From: Bradyrhizobium zhengyangense
Lineage (GTDB): Bacteria; Pseudomonadota; Alphaproteobacteria; Rhizobiales; Xanthobacteraceae
DNA length: 64,000 bases
NCBI RefSeq assembly: GCF_022012435.1
Contig: NZ_JAKLUA010000003.1
Coordinates: forward strand, 520,001 to 584,000
Direction: 5' to 3'
Both the position numbers and the translations under genes were made by a program. The notes under the pieces were generated by a model that did not search any database, was not told the origin of the DNA, and worked only from the letters and a program-made list of their open reading frames with translations. Numbering within the stretch: the first letter of the stretch is position 1; each line of letters begins with the position of its first letter. This document shows positions 1-8,163 of this stretch, one piece after another.

Positions 1-135
1 TTGTTGCGATAGGCCAACAGGGGTGAAGGTGTCACGCGAGGCGCTCTCGACCGCAGCCCGATCGTGCTTGGTCGGCCCCCCTGCCGCTCTATGTTGCGCT
101 GCGAACGCCAAATCCATGGCCTTGCGGGTCTTCAC
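1..135 (-). CDS. possible 5' end of an unknown gene running off the window
   Basis: On the minus strand a GTG at 133-135 opens a frame that stays open for 45 codons to the window edge. A purine-rich GGGGGA lies about ten bases upstream, so it could be the start of a real gene. The visible residues (MKTRKAMDLAFAAQ...) match nothing I recognise. Only the edge fragment is visible and high-GC DNA gives many chance frames, so this is a weak call. It would be divergent from the sulfatase-like gene that starts at 190. Confidence 0.25.
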   Translation of the reverse strand, partial: MKTRKAMDLAFAAQHRAAGGPTKHDRAAVESASRDTFTPVGLSQQ

Positions 136-189
136 TGTCGGTCCGTCCCCCAAATTGCATAATTCAAATGCTCGGGGCATCCTGATTCC

Positions 190-1854
190 ATGACTTTGAT
201 TTTCATTCTCGTGGCAGTCATTGCCGCTGTTGCGCTGACGGAACGGAACGTTGAACATCTGCCGTTCGCGATCGCGGCGCTCCTGTTCAATGCTGCCCTG
301 TTGCTGCTGCTTCTTGCCGATGTCGAGAGGGCGATCCTGCTGTCCGGCATGCTGGCGGTGGCAATCGCCGGCATATCCTCAGTCAAGTTCGACCACAGCG
401 CACTCAAGCTGACCGTCTCTGATTTGCCCCTGGCGTTTGCGGGCACGGTCCCATTTTTTGTCTTGCAATACCCGCGCATGATGCTGGGCGTTCTGGCAGG
501 AAGCGCGCTCTTCGCCTTCGCTTCGGGCGCGGTTCTGCTCTATGCGGCGGGGTCTCCCGTTCCCGCCACATTGCGGGTTCTCTTGTTCCTTCTGGCGCTC
601 ATCGGCTTTGCCAAGGCTTCCGCGTCAAAGGGCGTTGCGTCCTTGCGGCTTACTCTGACGCAAGGGCGGTGCTTCTACGCGACCTTCATGGCCTCGCTGG
701 TCGACCCCGCTTGCTGGCGACAGTTCGGCGCGTTGGCGCTGAGCGATATCGCGAGCGAGCCACTGCCCTTGAGGGAGGCGGTGCCAGCGCGTTCCACCTG
801 TTCGCCCGACATTATCGTGATCCAGCACGAGTCCGTCTTCGACCCGCGTATTTTCGGCCTGCCGGTCGAGTCGAGTGTGGAGGCTTTCCTGTCCCCGCCA
901 GGTGCGGAATTTGGCCACCTGAACGTCGACATCTTTGGTGGAGGGTCGTGGCAAACCGAATTCAGCCTGCTGACCGGTCTTTCAAGCGCCAGCTTCGGTT
1001 CGAGCGCCTACTATCTCTTCAAGAAGGGCGCCGGCCGTTTTCATAGCAGCTTGCCGCGTTCCCTGGCGTCGCTCGGCTACAAGACGACACTGATATCCAG
1101 CTGCCGCCGCGGATTCCTCAGCTACGATAAATTCTACGGCTCGATCGGCATCGACGAGCGCATCTTCGTCGACGAACTTCCTCCGCCATTCGATACCAGG
1201 CGTTTCGAGGCAACAAATTCCGATGCAGTGTTTCTGGATGCGGTCGTCAATGCCTATGCCAAGAGGGTCGCTCACGACCAGACACCGAGATTCCTTTATG
1301 CGCTGACCAATTTCAATCACGGTCCGCACAGCAGGCAGCTGGTGCCCTCAGGTCGACTCGAGAAAGAACGCGCCTTTGCCAAGGCCAGCCTCCCCAATGC
1401 CGAATACGCCGAGTACTACACGCGACTGGCAGAGACCGCGTCGGCCTGGCAAGCCGCCAGAGCCAAGCTGGCAAGCAGCTTTCCTGACCGGCCTGTCCTC
1501 ATCGTGCATTACGGGGATCATCAACCCGTGCTGACGAAGCAGATCGATCGACAGCTGAAACGACCGGGAGATGGGCGGAGAGCGTTTCGTACCTTCTACG
1601 CGATTGAAGCCCTCAATATCCCGCACTTCAGCCCCGGACGAGGCGCCGACCTCGATATCGCCTTCCTTGGCACTGTCGCCCTGCAACGGGCCGGCATTGC
1701 GCTCGATCCGATATTTGCCACCCGCGCGAGCTTGCTGGATGACTGCCGGGAAGCTTACTTCGCATCAGCCTCCGAACGGAAACGTCGTTTCCATCGCACG
1801 CTTGTGGATCTGGGGCTCATAGACCTGGGGCCGAGCGCCCGGCAAGCTCGTTAA
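190..1854 (+). CDS. membrane-anchored sulfatase / LTA-synthase-like transferase
   Basis: The 554-residue protein has a hydrophobic N-terminal part (about residues 1-145, some five or six membrane segments) and a sulfatase-type alkaline-phosphatase-fold domain that should sit in the periplasm. Visible hallmarks are IVIQHESVFDP (metal-binding Glu), FGGGSWQTEFSLLTG (the segment carrying the usual Thr/Ser nucleophile) and HYGDHQP (metal-binding Asp and His). Related enzymes (LtaS, OpgB/MdoB, phosphoethanolamine transferases) move phosphoglycerol or phosphoethanolamine onto envelope glycans or lipids. Which donor and acceptor are used here cannot be told. It stands alone, facing away from the histidine kinase gene that follows. 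Confidence 0.75.
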   Translation: MTLIFILVAVIAAVALTERNVEHLPFAIAALLFNAALLLLLLADVERAILLSGMLAVAIAGISSVKFDHSALKLTVSDLPLAFAGTVPFFVLQYPRMMLGVLAGSALFAFASGAVLLYAAGSPVPATLRVLLFLLALIGFAKASASKGVASLRLTLTQGRCFYATFMASLVDPACWRQFGALALSDIASEPLPLREAVPARSTCSPDIIVIQHESVFDPRIFGLPVESSVEAFLSPPGAEFGHLNVDIFGGGSWQTEFSLLTGLSSASFGSSAYYLFKKGAGRFHSSLPRSLASLGYKTTLISSCRRGFLSYDKFYGSIGIDERIFVDELPPPFDTRRFEATNSDAVFLDAVVNAYAKRVAHDQTPRFLYALTNFNHGPHSRQLVPSGRLEKERAFAKASLPNAEYAEYYTRLAETASAWQAARAKLASSFPDRPVLIVHYGDHQPVLTKQIDRQLKRPGDGRRAFRTFYAIEALNIPHFSPGRGADLDIAFLGTVALQRAGIALDPIFATRASLLDDCREAYFASASERKRRFHRTLVDLGLIDLGPSARQAR

Positions 1855-1869
1855 GCTTGCCGCGCTTTC

Positions 1870-2030
1870 TCCGTTCCCTCCCCCCTTGTGGGGGAGGGTC
1901 AGGGAGGGGGGTGCCACACGGGGACGCCATCCGTGGCGCCCCCACACACACGACACATCTTCAACAACCGGCACCTTTTCCTGGGCTACTCCTCTCCCTA
2001 GCCCTTCCCCACAAGGGGGGAGGGAATGCA
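1870..2030. repeat. pair of GC-rich palindromes (CCCTCCCCC/GGGGGAGGG family)
   Basis: Between two convergent genes lie two short hairpins of the same type: one at about 1873-1913 (CTCCCCCCTTGTGGGGGAG) and one at about 1991-2025 (CTTCCCCACAAGGGGGGAG). They bracket a spacer rich in GCC/GGC. A related element occurs at 23190-23370. Such mobile palindromic intergenic elements are common in Bradyrhizobium-type genomes. It may also act as a bidirectional terminator here, but there is no T-run. Confidence 0.6.
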
Positions 2031-2078
2031 CCTTCGTCGGCGCGCCAGTCGAATCTCATCCATCAGACTTTTGTGTTT

Positions 2079-4028
2079 TCACCTTCGATCCAGAAGCTCG
2101 CGAATCTTCAGCGCCAGCCTTGCCTGAGTGACGGGCTTTTCCAGCAGATCGACCCCCTCGTCGAGGCGCCCCTGGTGAACGACTGCGTTGCGCGAGTAAC
2201 CGGTCATGTAGAGAATCTTCAGCTTGGGCCTGACCTGCTGCGCGCGCCGTCCCAGCTCACGACCATTGATGCCGGGCATGACGACATCGGTCAGAAGCAG
2301 ATCCAGGTGCTGATCCTCCTGCAATAAAATGGTCATGGCGGCCTGCGCGCTGCCGGCAGCCAGGACCCGATAGTTGAGATCGCGCAGGACGTCCGAAACG
2401 TAGGTCCTGAGATCGACATCGTCTTCGACGACGAGAATGGTTTCTACAGCGGCGCCTTCCGCTACGAACTCGTCCGCATCCTCGGAGCTGGGCTGCGCAC
2501 TGCCCGCGTGACGCGGGAAGTACATCTTGATGCTCGTGCCTTCCCCGACCTCGCTGTAGATCTTCACATGTCCGCCGGACTGTTTGACGAAGCCGTAGAC
2601 CTGGCTCAGGCCAAGACCGGTCCCCTGTCCAGGCTCCTTGGTCGTGAAAAACGGCTCGAACGCGTGATTGAGGACCTCCGGCGTCATGCCGCTGCCGGTA
2701 TCGCTGACGCTGATGACGACATATTGGCCGGCTGCGAGCTCCGGGTTCGCACGCGAATAGTCTTCGTCAGCGGAGACATTGGCCGCCTCGATGGTCAGCT
2801 TCCCGCCGTCAGGCATCGCATCACGGGCATTGATCGCAAGGTTGACGATGGTCGATTCCAGATGGTTCACGTCCGCCTCGATCTGCCAGAGGCCGGCGCC
2901 GCCGACCGTCTGCACTTCGATGCGCTCACCCAATGTGCGCTGAAGGAACTCCTGGAGCCCACTCAGGAAGCCGTTGAGGTTGATCGGCTTTGGGTCGAGC
3001 GCCTGACGGCGCGAGAAGGCGAGCAACCGAGATGTCAGCGCCGCGGCACGTTGCGCGCCGCGCTTCGCGTTTGCAAGCGCGCGATGGAGGTTCGGTCCTC
3101 CGACATTGCGGCTGTTGCGTTCTGCATTCTCGAGATTTCCCAGCACGATCATCAGGAGATTGTTGAAGTCATGAGCGATGCCGCCGCTGAGCTGTCCGAC
3201 CGCTTCGAGCTTCTGGGATGCAACCAGTTGCTCCTGGACCCGCTGAAGCTCGTCCTGGGCCTGCTTCCGCTCGGTGAGATCGCGCGTGACCTTCGCAAAG
3301 CCGATGATCGTGCCGCTTTCGTCGGTAATCCTGTCGATGACGACAGAGGCCCAGAAGCGCGTGCCGTCCTTGCGCAACCGCCAGCCCTCGGATTCGAACC
3401 GCCCTTTTTCGGCGGCCTCCCTCAGCGCCAATTTCGGCACGCCCTTTTCAAGATCCTCTGGCGTGTAGAAGGTGCTGAAATGTCGGCCGATGATCTCCTC
3501 CGGCCGATACCCCTTGATGCGCTCGGCGCCGGGGTTCCAGGTCGCGACATTGCCGGAAGGATCGAGTTGAAAAATGGCGTAGTCGACGACGGCTTCAACG
3601 AGGCGGCGATATCGTCGCTCGCTTTCCAGGAGGTCGTTATGGGCCTGTTGCCGCTCGGTGATGTCTCTCGTCACCTTCGCGAACCCGACGAGACCGCCTT
3701 CCTCGTCACGGATGGCGTCGAGAACGACGAGCGCCCAGAACCGGCTGCCATCCTTTCTGACGCGCCAGCCTTCGGACGCAAAGCGTCCTGTCTCCGACGC
3801 GGTGGCCAGCGCCTTGGCGGGTAGGCCCTTCTGCCGATCTTCAGGCGTGTAAAAGGTCGAAAAAGGCTTTCCGATGATCTCGTCGGCCACGTAACCCTTG
3901 AGCCGTTCAGCGCCCTTGTTCCAGGTCCTGATCAAGCCGTTGGTATCGAGCATGAAGATGGCGTAATCGACGATCCCGTTAATGAGCAACTCAAGGCTTC
4001 GGGGATCCGCGGCGGCGGTTGTTTTCAT
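2079..4028 (-). CDS. hybrid sensor histidine kinase, PAS-PAS-HisKA-HATPase-REC
   Basis: Soluble 649-residue hybrid kinase with no membrane segment or signal peptide, so it should sense in the cytoplasm. Two PAS domains (about residues 12-128 and 141-255) are close copies of one another, each ending in the same FAKVTRD(I/L)TER linker. The dimerisation/phosphoacceptor helix has His286 in GGIAHDFNNLL; the ATPase domain shows DTGSGM and GTGLGLSQVYG. A C-terminal receiver domain carries Asp581 in LLTDVVMPG. No separate response regulator lies next to it, so phosphate presumably passes to an unlinked partner. The signal is unknown. Confidence 0.88.
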   Translation of the reverse strand: MKTTAAADPRSLELLINGIVDYAIFMLDTNGLIRTWNKGAERLKGYVADEIIGKPFSTFYTPEDRQKGLPAKALATASETGRFASEGWRVRKDGSRFWALVVLDAIRDEEGGLVGFAKVTRDITERQQAHNDLLESERRYRRLVEAVVDYAIFQLDPSGNVATWNPGAERIKGYRPEEIIGRHFSTFYTPEDLEKGVPKLALREAAEKGRFESEGWRLRKDGTRFWASVVIDRITDESGTIIGFAKVTRDLTERKQAQDELQRVQEQLVASQKLEAVGQLSGGIAHDFNNLLMIVLGNLENAERNSRNVGGPNLHRALANAKRGAQRAAALTSRLLAFSRRQALDPKPINLNGFLSGLQEFLQRTLGERIEVQTVGGAGLWQIEADVNHLESTIVNLAINARDAMPDGGKLTIEAANVSADEDYSRANPELAAGQYVVISVSDTGSGMTPEVLNHAFEPFFTTKEPGQGTGLGLSQVYGFVKQSGGHVKIYSEVGEGTSIKMYFPRHAGSAQPSSEDADEFVAEGAAVETILVVEDDVDLRTYVSDVLRDLNYRVLAAGSAQAAMTILLQEDQHLDLLLTDVVMPGINGRELGRRAQQVRPKLKILYMTGYSRNAVVHQGRLDEGVDLLEKPVTQARLALKIRELLDRR

Positions 4029-4228
4029 TCAACGAGGACTCTGGAGGCGGAATGGAGATAATTCGCCACCACTTGACAGGTTCCCGCGGAATAGTGATCC
4101 CGCCGGTTCCAGGGAAGCGTGTCCTCATGGCTTAAGCTTCGGCCGCCGCCAACCAAAAGGGCAGCTCATTCAGCGGGTGCGGACTGATCCAAAGCCGGGC
4201 GAGCGTCGTATAGCAGACGGAGGCCCGA

Positions 4229-4639
4229 ATGGAGCGCGACAACGTCCTGCAATTCCCCTGTCCCGATCACGGTCTGTCATCAGATGAGTTCGTCTCCGAG
4301 CTCACAAGGCTCTGTGATGAGCTGGCATCGGAATTCCCGGGTGGGAACGAATTTGGCGCGTTTGACGAGCAGCTGATGCGCATCGAGAAATCGAGCATCC
4401 TGCTGGCAAGCATCAGTCAGCTGGTGTCACGGGGTGGCGACCGCCTGCGGGCAGCTGAGTCATTCGAGCGGATCATGCGTTCAGTAGCCGAGCTTCGCTC
4501 CGAAATCGAGGGATATGGATCGCTCGAAGAGCCCGTTTGTAAGCTCACTCGAGGTCCGGCGGATCAGCCGCATCCGACCATCAGTCAGTTTGATTCGATC
4601 AAATCCGAATCCCAAGAGACTCTCTCATTCACCTCTTGA
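4229..4639 (+). CDS. hypothetical protein, 136 aa
   Basis: I do not recognise the family. A good ribosome site (GGAGG, about five bases before ATG) supports translation. The protein is soluble, acidic and mostly helical in its first 90 residues, with a Ser/Thr-rich tail ending at ETLSFTS. There are no cysteine clusters or known motifs. It lies divergent from the hybrid kinase (200 bp apart), so a shared regulatory region is possible but no operator was found. Confidence 0.5.
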   Translation: MERDNVLQFPCPDHGLSSDEFVSELTRLCDELASEFPGGNEFGAFDEQLMRIEKSSILLASISQLVSRGGDRLRAAESFERIMRSVAELRSEIEGYGSLEEPVCKLTRGPADQPHPTISQFDSIKSESQETLSFTS

Positions 4640-4685
4640 CAGTCACGCTGACCTCTCCTCCGACGTCAGGTTTGAACCAAGAACG

Positions 4686-5264
4686 CTACAGCTCCGAAAG
4701 ATGGGTACGAAGCCGGCCTGTGAGACCGTCCTTTGCGTCCGACCTCACGCGATCTCTGCCAGCGCGACGGATAAGCCATCCATCCAATGAAATTGGTCCC
4801 GCGCCACCGATCGCAAGGCTGATCAGACCGGCAAGATAGAGAAGGATGTGCTCGTAACCCACCGGGCCGAACTTCACTCCGTCCGGAGAAATACCCGCGA
4901 GCTTGACGGAGAAGAAGCCGTAATGGAGATGGACCGTGAAGAGCGCAGCCAGCAACACGACCGACAACGGCACGCTCGCCGCTGCGACGAACGCGCCGCA
5001 CAGCACGCAGAGGCCTCCAATCAGTTCGGTTACCGTGGTAGCCCAGGCAAAGAACAGCGGAAGAGGCACATTAAGGGCGTGCAGGAAGGCCGCGAAGCTC
5101 TCGGGGCCGCGGCTCAGCTTCGCCCACCCATGGATGATGAAGCCATAGCCCACGATGAGGCGAAGCGGCCATGCGCTCCAGCCCGAAAGATTGCCGGCCA
5201 GTTTCGTCCAGCCGGCGATCAAGAAGCGTTGGCGGTCCGATGACAATGCACTCACGAGGTCCAT
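4686..5264 (-). CDS. DoxX family membrane protein
   Basis: A 192-residue protein with four predicted membrane helices. The early glycine-rich LIVGYGFIIHGWAKL and the ATTVTELIGGLCVLCGAFV segment are typical of the DoxX/DUF417-like family. DoxX proteins are often encoded beside NrsF-type anti-sigma factors and linked to oxidative or thiol stress, which fits the NrsF gene immediately upstream (71 bp away). The gap holds a perfect CTTAAG-N5-CTTAAG direct repeat at 5306-5322, so the gene may have its own promoter controlled by the neighbouring response regulator. Start chosen at the ATG with AGGAT upstream. Confidence 0.8.
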   Translation of the reverse strand: MDLVSALSSDRQRFLIAGWTKLAGNLSGWSAWPLRLIVGYGFIIHGWAKLSRGPESFAAFLHALNVPLPLFFAWATTVTELIGGLCVLCGAFVAAASVPLSVVLLAALFTVHLHYGFFSVKLAGISPDGVKFGPVGYEHILLYLAGLISLAIGGAGPISLDGWLIRRAGRDRVRSDAKDGLTGRLRTHLSEL

Positions 5265-5305
5265 CCTGATTCTTGTGCTTGAGTGCGCACCGATCGCTCT
5301 ACAGG

Positions 5306-5322
5306 CTTAAGCGGATCTTAAG
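5306..5322. promoter_or_regulatory. PmrA-type response-regulator box upstream of doxX
   Basis: Two exact CTTAAG hexamers separated by five bases (CGGAT), 42 bp before the doxX start. This arrangement, CTTAAG-N5-CTTAAG, is the well-known half-site layout of PmrA/BasR-type OmpR-family regulators. An identical layout occurs at 8104-8120 in front of the response-regulator gene. Binding by the regulator encoded at 7403-8065 is inference. Confidence 0.6.
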
Positions 5323-5335
5323 GGCAGGTCCTCCG

Positions 5336-5971
5336 TCACCAGGTCAGGAAGCGCCGGCCGCCGTAATAGCCGCCCGCCGCGGTCGTCGACATCGCGATCG
5401 GATACCACGTGATCACGAATAGCGGACTGTCATCGAAGCAGTTGAGCGCATAGAACGTGGCAGCGATCGCGCCCGCGGCGAGACCCGCCACTGCGCCGGT
5501 CAATCCCGGATCGCACGAGGCTCCGCTACGCAGCAGGATGAGGAAACATGTCAGCGGAGCCAGAGCCAGAACCGGAATCAGCGTCATGCAGTTCACCGAG
5601 TTCGAACCGACCAGGCGAACCATCCACAGCGAGGGGGGCACGAGATCGAGCTCGAACGCCGTCGCCGCAAGCAACAGGCAAAGCGGCACCATGAGTACTT
5701 CGAACCGGCATCGGCGCCACATTGCAGGCGCGGCCAACCGGTAGGCCAGCGTCGTAGCTGGCACGGCAAGTGCAAGTGTAACCACGAATTTGAACAGAAA
5801 CCGCCAGGTCTCGGCCGCGGCCGCAATGTCCGGCCTGGGACCGATCGCTGCAAAGAAAACTACAGCGTCGAAGGCGACCCCCGAGGCGGTGGCGTAGACG
5901 AAGGAGCGAAGAAAGGAGCGCCGCGGGCCGATGTCGGCCACCAGTGCGTTGATGAGTTGCTCCGTTTTCAT
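5336..5971 (-). CDS. NrsF / OsrA-like anti-sigma factor (DUF1109)
   Basis: A 211-residue inner-membrane protein with six predicted helices and a short cytoplasmic N-terminus starting MKTEQLINAL, as in the DUF1109/NrsF family of anti-sigma factors. Two cysteines, Cys128 (SVNCMTL) and Cys178 (ALNCFDD), sit where NrsF/OsrA-type proteins carry their redox-sensing pair. Family members hold an ECF sigma factor at the membrane and release it under oxidative or metal stress. The sigma gene that normally precedes it is absent here; instead it lies 34 bp behind the sensor kinase gene. Its target must be encoded elsewhere or it has changed role. Confidence 0.78.
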   Translation of the reverse strand: MKTEQLINALVADIGPRRSFLRSFVYATASGVAFDAVVFFAAIGPRPDIAAAAETWRFLFKFVVTLALAVPATTLAYRLAAPAMWRRCRFEVLMVPLCLLLAATAFELDLVPPSLWMVRLVGSNSVNCMTLIPVLALAPLTCFLILLRSGASCDPGLTGAVAGLAAGAIAATFYALNCFDDSPLFVITWYPIAMSTTAAGGYYGGRRFLTW

Positions 5972-6005
5972 CGCCCTGTGCTCCTGCGATGTGCAAGCTC
6001 CGGTC

Positions 6006-7403
6006 TCACGACGTCTTGGTCACAAAGCGGAGGACCGCGCTGGATCGCCGAGTCCGGACGGGGGCCTTGTCCGAAGGCAACGGCCACACGATCTCGGCGC
6101 GCAGTCCGCTGCGGTCGCCGCGGTTGACGAGATTAAGTCGGGCCCCGTTGGCTCGCAGAGCCAGCTCGACGATTGACAGCCCCAGCCCACTGCCGCTGGG
6201 GCGCTTCAGACGGCCGCGGAAGAAGCGACGTGTGACGAGTTTCAGTTCGTCCGGCGGGATCCCGGGACCTTCGTCCTCGACGGCGATCACGAGCGCGTCG
6301 GCATCGCTGTTGACGCGCCAGCGCACCAGGCCGGAGTCAAAAGTGTGTTCAACAGCATTCTCATGCAGATTGCGTAGTGCTACCGCGAGCAGTGCCGCGT
6401 TTGCCGTTACCGTCGTCCTGCTTAATGCCGGCTCGATCTCCACGCGGATGCGGTCATGGCCCCGGGCGGCGTCAACGATCTCGTCGATGGCGGCTCCGAG
6501 ATTGACGGCGGCGTCTGGTCGTGCGTCGTGGCGGGCATCGAGATCCGCCATTGCCAGCAATTGCCGAACGAGCCGCGTGGTGCGGTCGACCGCAATGAGG
6601 ATCTGCCGCAGCGCCCGCTCGCGCGCCGGCGGATCGCTGGCGCTGATCGCGACTTGCGCCTGGGTCCGCAGGCCTGCAAGCGGCGTGCGAAGCTCGTGGG
6701 CTGCAAACGCCGTAATCTCGCGCTCATGTTGCCGCGCGCTTTCGACCTTCTCGAAGAGCGCGTTGAGGGCGGCCGTCATCGGCAGGATCTCGGGCGGGGC
6801 CCGATCCGCCTGCACCGGGCTCATGTCATCCGCGCCGCGGGTCTGAAGTTCGCGCGCAAGCGTGCGTAGCGGCCGCAAGCCGCTGGAGAGGCTAGACCAG
6901 ATCAGGAAACCGAGCAGTGGAACGATCAGCAGCGTCGGAGTAAGAAGCCCCTTGATGATGCCAGCGACCAGATGCTCGCGAATGCCGAGGCGATCGCCGA
7001 CCAGCACGCGGATGCCCTTGTCGGCATCCTCGACGGTGAAGACGCGCCAGCTCTCGCCGTCGATGTCGCGTTGGGAGAAGCCGCTTTCGGTATCGCTGAG
7101 TCTGGCGCGCGGTGCCCCACTCGACCGCGCGACCAGACGGCCGTCGAGCGACCATATCTGGCAGGAAAGCTGGCGCTCGTAGATCGGTATTCCGTCAAGC
7201 GCGTCGTGGCTTGCCTCAGGGGTCGCGACGCCCTTGGTTGGCACGAGCGAAGCCACCATGCGCGCGGCTTCCTGGAGCCGGGCGTCGAGCACACTTTCAA
7301 CCTCATGCTTTGTGCCGACATAGATCCATCCGATGGCGAACAGCCAGATCACGCCTGTAGCCGCCACCAGGATCAGGAAGAGTCTCGTCCGCAGCGACAT
7401 CAT
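6006..7403 (-). CDS. sensor histidine kinase (PmrB/QseC-like)
   Basis: A 465-residue membrane kinase: first helix about residues 8-30, a periplasmic sensor region 31-148, second helix about 150-172, then HisKA with His236 in FAAHELRTPLAGL and an ATPase domain (DEGPGIPPDEL, GSGLGLSIVEL). The build and the long extracytoplasmic loop fit the PmrB/QseC/TctE group with a 2CSK-type sensor. Its ATG overlaps the stop of the response-regulator gene (TAATG), showing a translationally coupled pair. The signal is unknown; the Dsb, L,D-transpeptidase and DoxX neighbours suggest envelope or redox stress. Confidence 0.88.
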   Translation of the reverse strand: MMSLRTRLFLILVAATGVIWLFAIGWIYVGTKHEVESVLDARLQEAARMVASLVPTKGVATPEASHDALDGIPIYERQLSCQIWSLDGRLVARSSGAPRARLSDTESGFSQRDIDGESWRVFTVEDADKGIRVLVGDRLGIREHLVAGIIKGLLTPTLLIVPLLGFLIWSSLSSGLRPLRTLARELQTRGADDMSPVQADRAPPEILPMTAALNALFEKVESARQHEREITAFAAHELRTPLAGLRTQAQVAISASDPPARERALRQILIAVDRTTRLVRQLLAMADLDARHDARPDAAVNLGAAIDEIVDAARGHDRIRVEIEPALSRTTVTANAALLAVALRNLHENAVEHTFDSGLVRWRVNSDADALVIAVEDEGPGIPPDELKLVTRRFFRGRLKRPSGSGLGLSIVELALRANGARLNLVNRGDRSGLRAEIVWPLPSDKAPVRTRRSSAVLRFVTKTS

Positions 7404-8065
7404 TATGCGCCCACCCGGATGCGGTAACCGATTCCGCGCACGGTCTCGATCGCGTGTCGTCCGAGCTTGGCGCGGAGCTTGTGGATGTGGACCTCCACAG
7501 TATTGCTCTCGATCTCCTCTTGCCAGCCGTAGAGGCTGGCCTCCAGCGCGTCCTTGGAACGCAGCACGCCTGGCCGCTCCATCAGCGCCTGCAGCACGGC
7601 GAATTCGCGCCGCGACAAGCTGACCCTCTCGCCATTCGCGGCCGCCGACATGGTGGCAGGATCAAGCACGATGCCGTTGCAGGACAGCAGCGGCGAAGCC
7701 CGCCCATTTTGACGCCGAGCGATGGCGCGCAGCCGCGCGCCGAGTTCATCCAGGTCGAACGGCTTGCCGAGATAGTCGTCTGCACCCGCATCGAGGCCCT
7801 TGACGCGATCGGCGATTTCGTCGAGCGCGGTCAACAGCAGCACCGGCGTGCGGTCGCCGGCCGCCCGCAGGTCGGCGAGCAGATCGAGCCCAGACCCGTC
7901 CGGGAGCATAAGGTCGAGAACGAGAGCATCGAATTCGCTGCTTGCCAGCGCGGCACGTCCGTCCGCGCAGCTCTCCACAACGTCGAGCGTAGCGCCGAAC
8001 ATGCCGAGCCCGGTCCGCAAACCATCTGACAGGACAGGATCGTCTTCGACGACGAGAATACGCAT
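7403..8065 (-). CDS. OmpR-family response regulator (PmrA/QseB-like)
   Basis: A 220-residue regulator with a receiver domain (acidic pair in VVEDDP, Asp51 in LVLDLMLPD, Lys in GKPFDLDEL) followed by a winged-helix DNA-binding domain. I chose the ATG at 8065 (MRILVVEDD) because AGAGGA precedes it at good spacing; an upstream in-frame ATG at 8086 would add seven residues not usual for the family. It is coupled to the kinase gene by a TAATG overlap. A CTTAAG-N5-CTTAAG box 39 bp upstream suggests autoregulation and control of the divergent dsbD operon. Confidence 0.9.
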   Translation of the reverse strand: MRILVVEDDPVLSDGLRTGLGMFGATLDVVESCADGRAALASSEFDALVLDLMLPDGSGLDLLADLRAAGDRTPVLLLTALDEIADRVKGLDAGADDYLGKPFDLDELGARLRAIARRQNGRASPLLSCNGIVLDPATMSAAANGERVSLSRREFAVLQALMERPGVLRSKDALEASLYGWQEEIESNTVEVHIHKLRAKLGRHAIETVRGIGYRIRVGA

Positions 8066-8103
8066 GGCTTTGTCCTCTGCCGTCAAGCCCGTCGCCCTTC
8101 AGC

Positions 8104-8120
8104 CTTAAGGCTGGCTTAAG
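8104..8120. promoter_or_regulatory. PmrA-type box in the divergent regulator/dsbD promoter
   Basis: CTTAAG-GCTGG-CTTAAG, a perfect direct repeat with an 11-bp period, lies between the response-regulator start (8065) and the dsbD start (8164). It has the same layout as the box at 5306-5322. As the only obvious operator in the 98-bp divergent region it could control both directions. Assignment to the adjacent regulator is inference from the known half-site preference of PmrA-type proteins. Confidence 0.65.
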
Positions 8121-8163
8121 GTGAGCTCGCCAGATCGACGTTCGCAATCAGGCGAGGCTTTCC

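Noticed and set aside
2508..3824. long plus-strand frame (438 codons) across the hybrid kinase gene
   Set aside because: It is antisense to a protein with full kinase motifs; its translation has no recognisable domain. High GC content gives long mirror frames.
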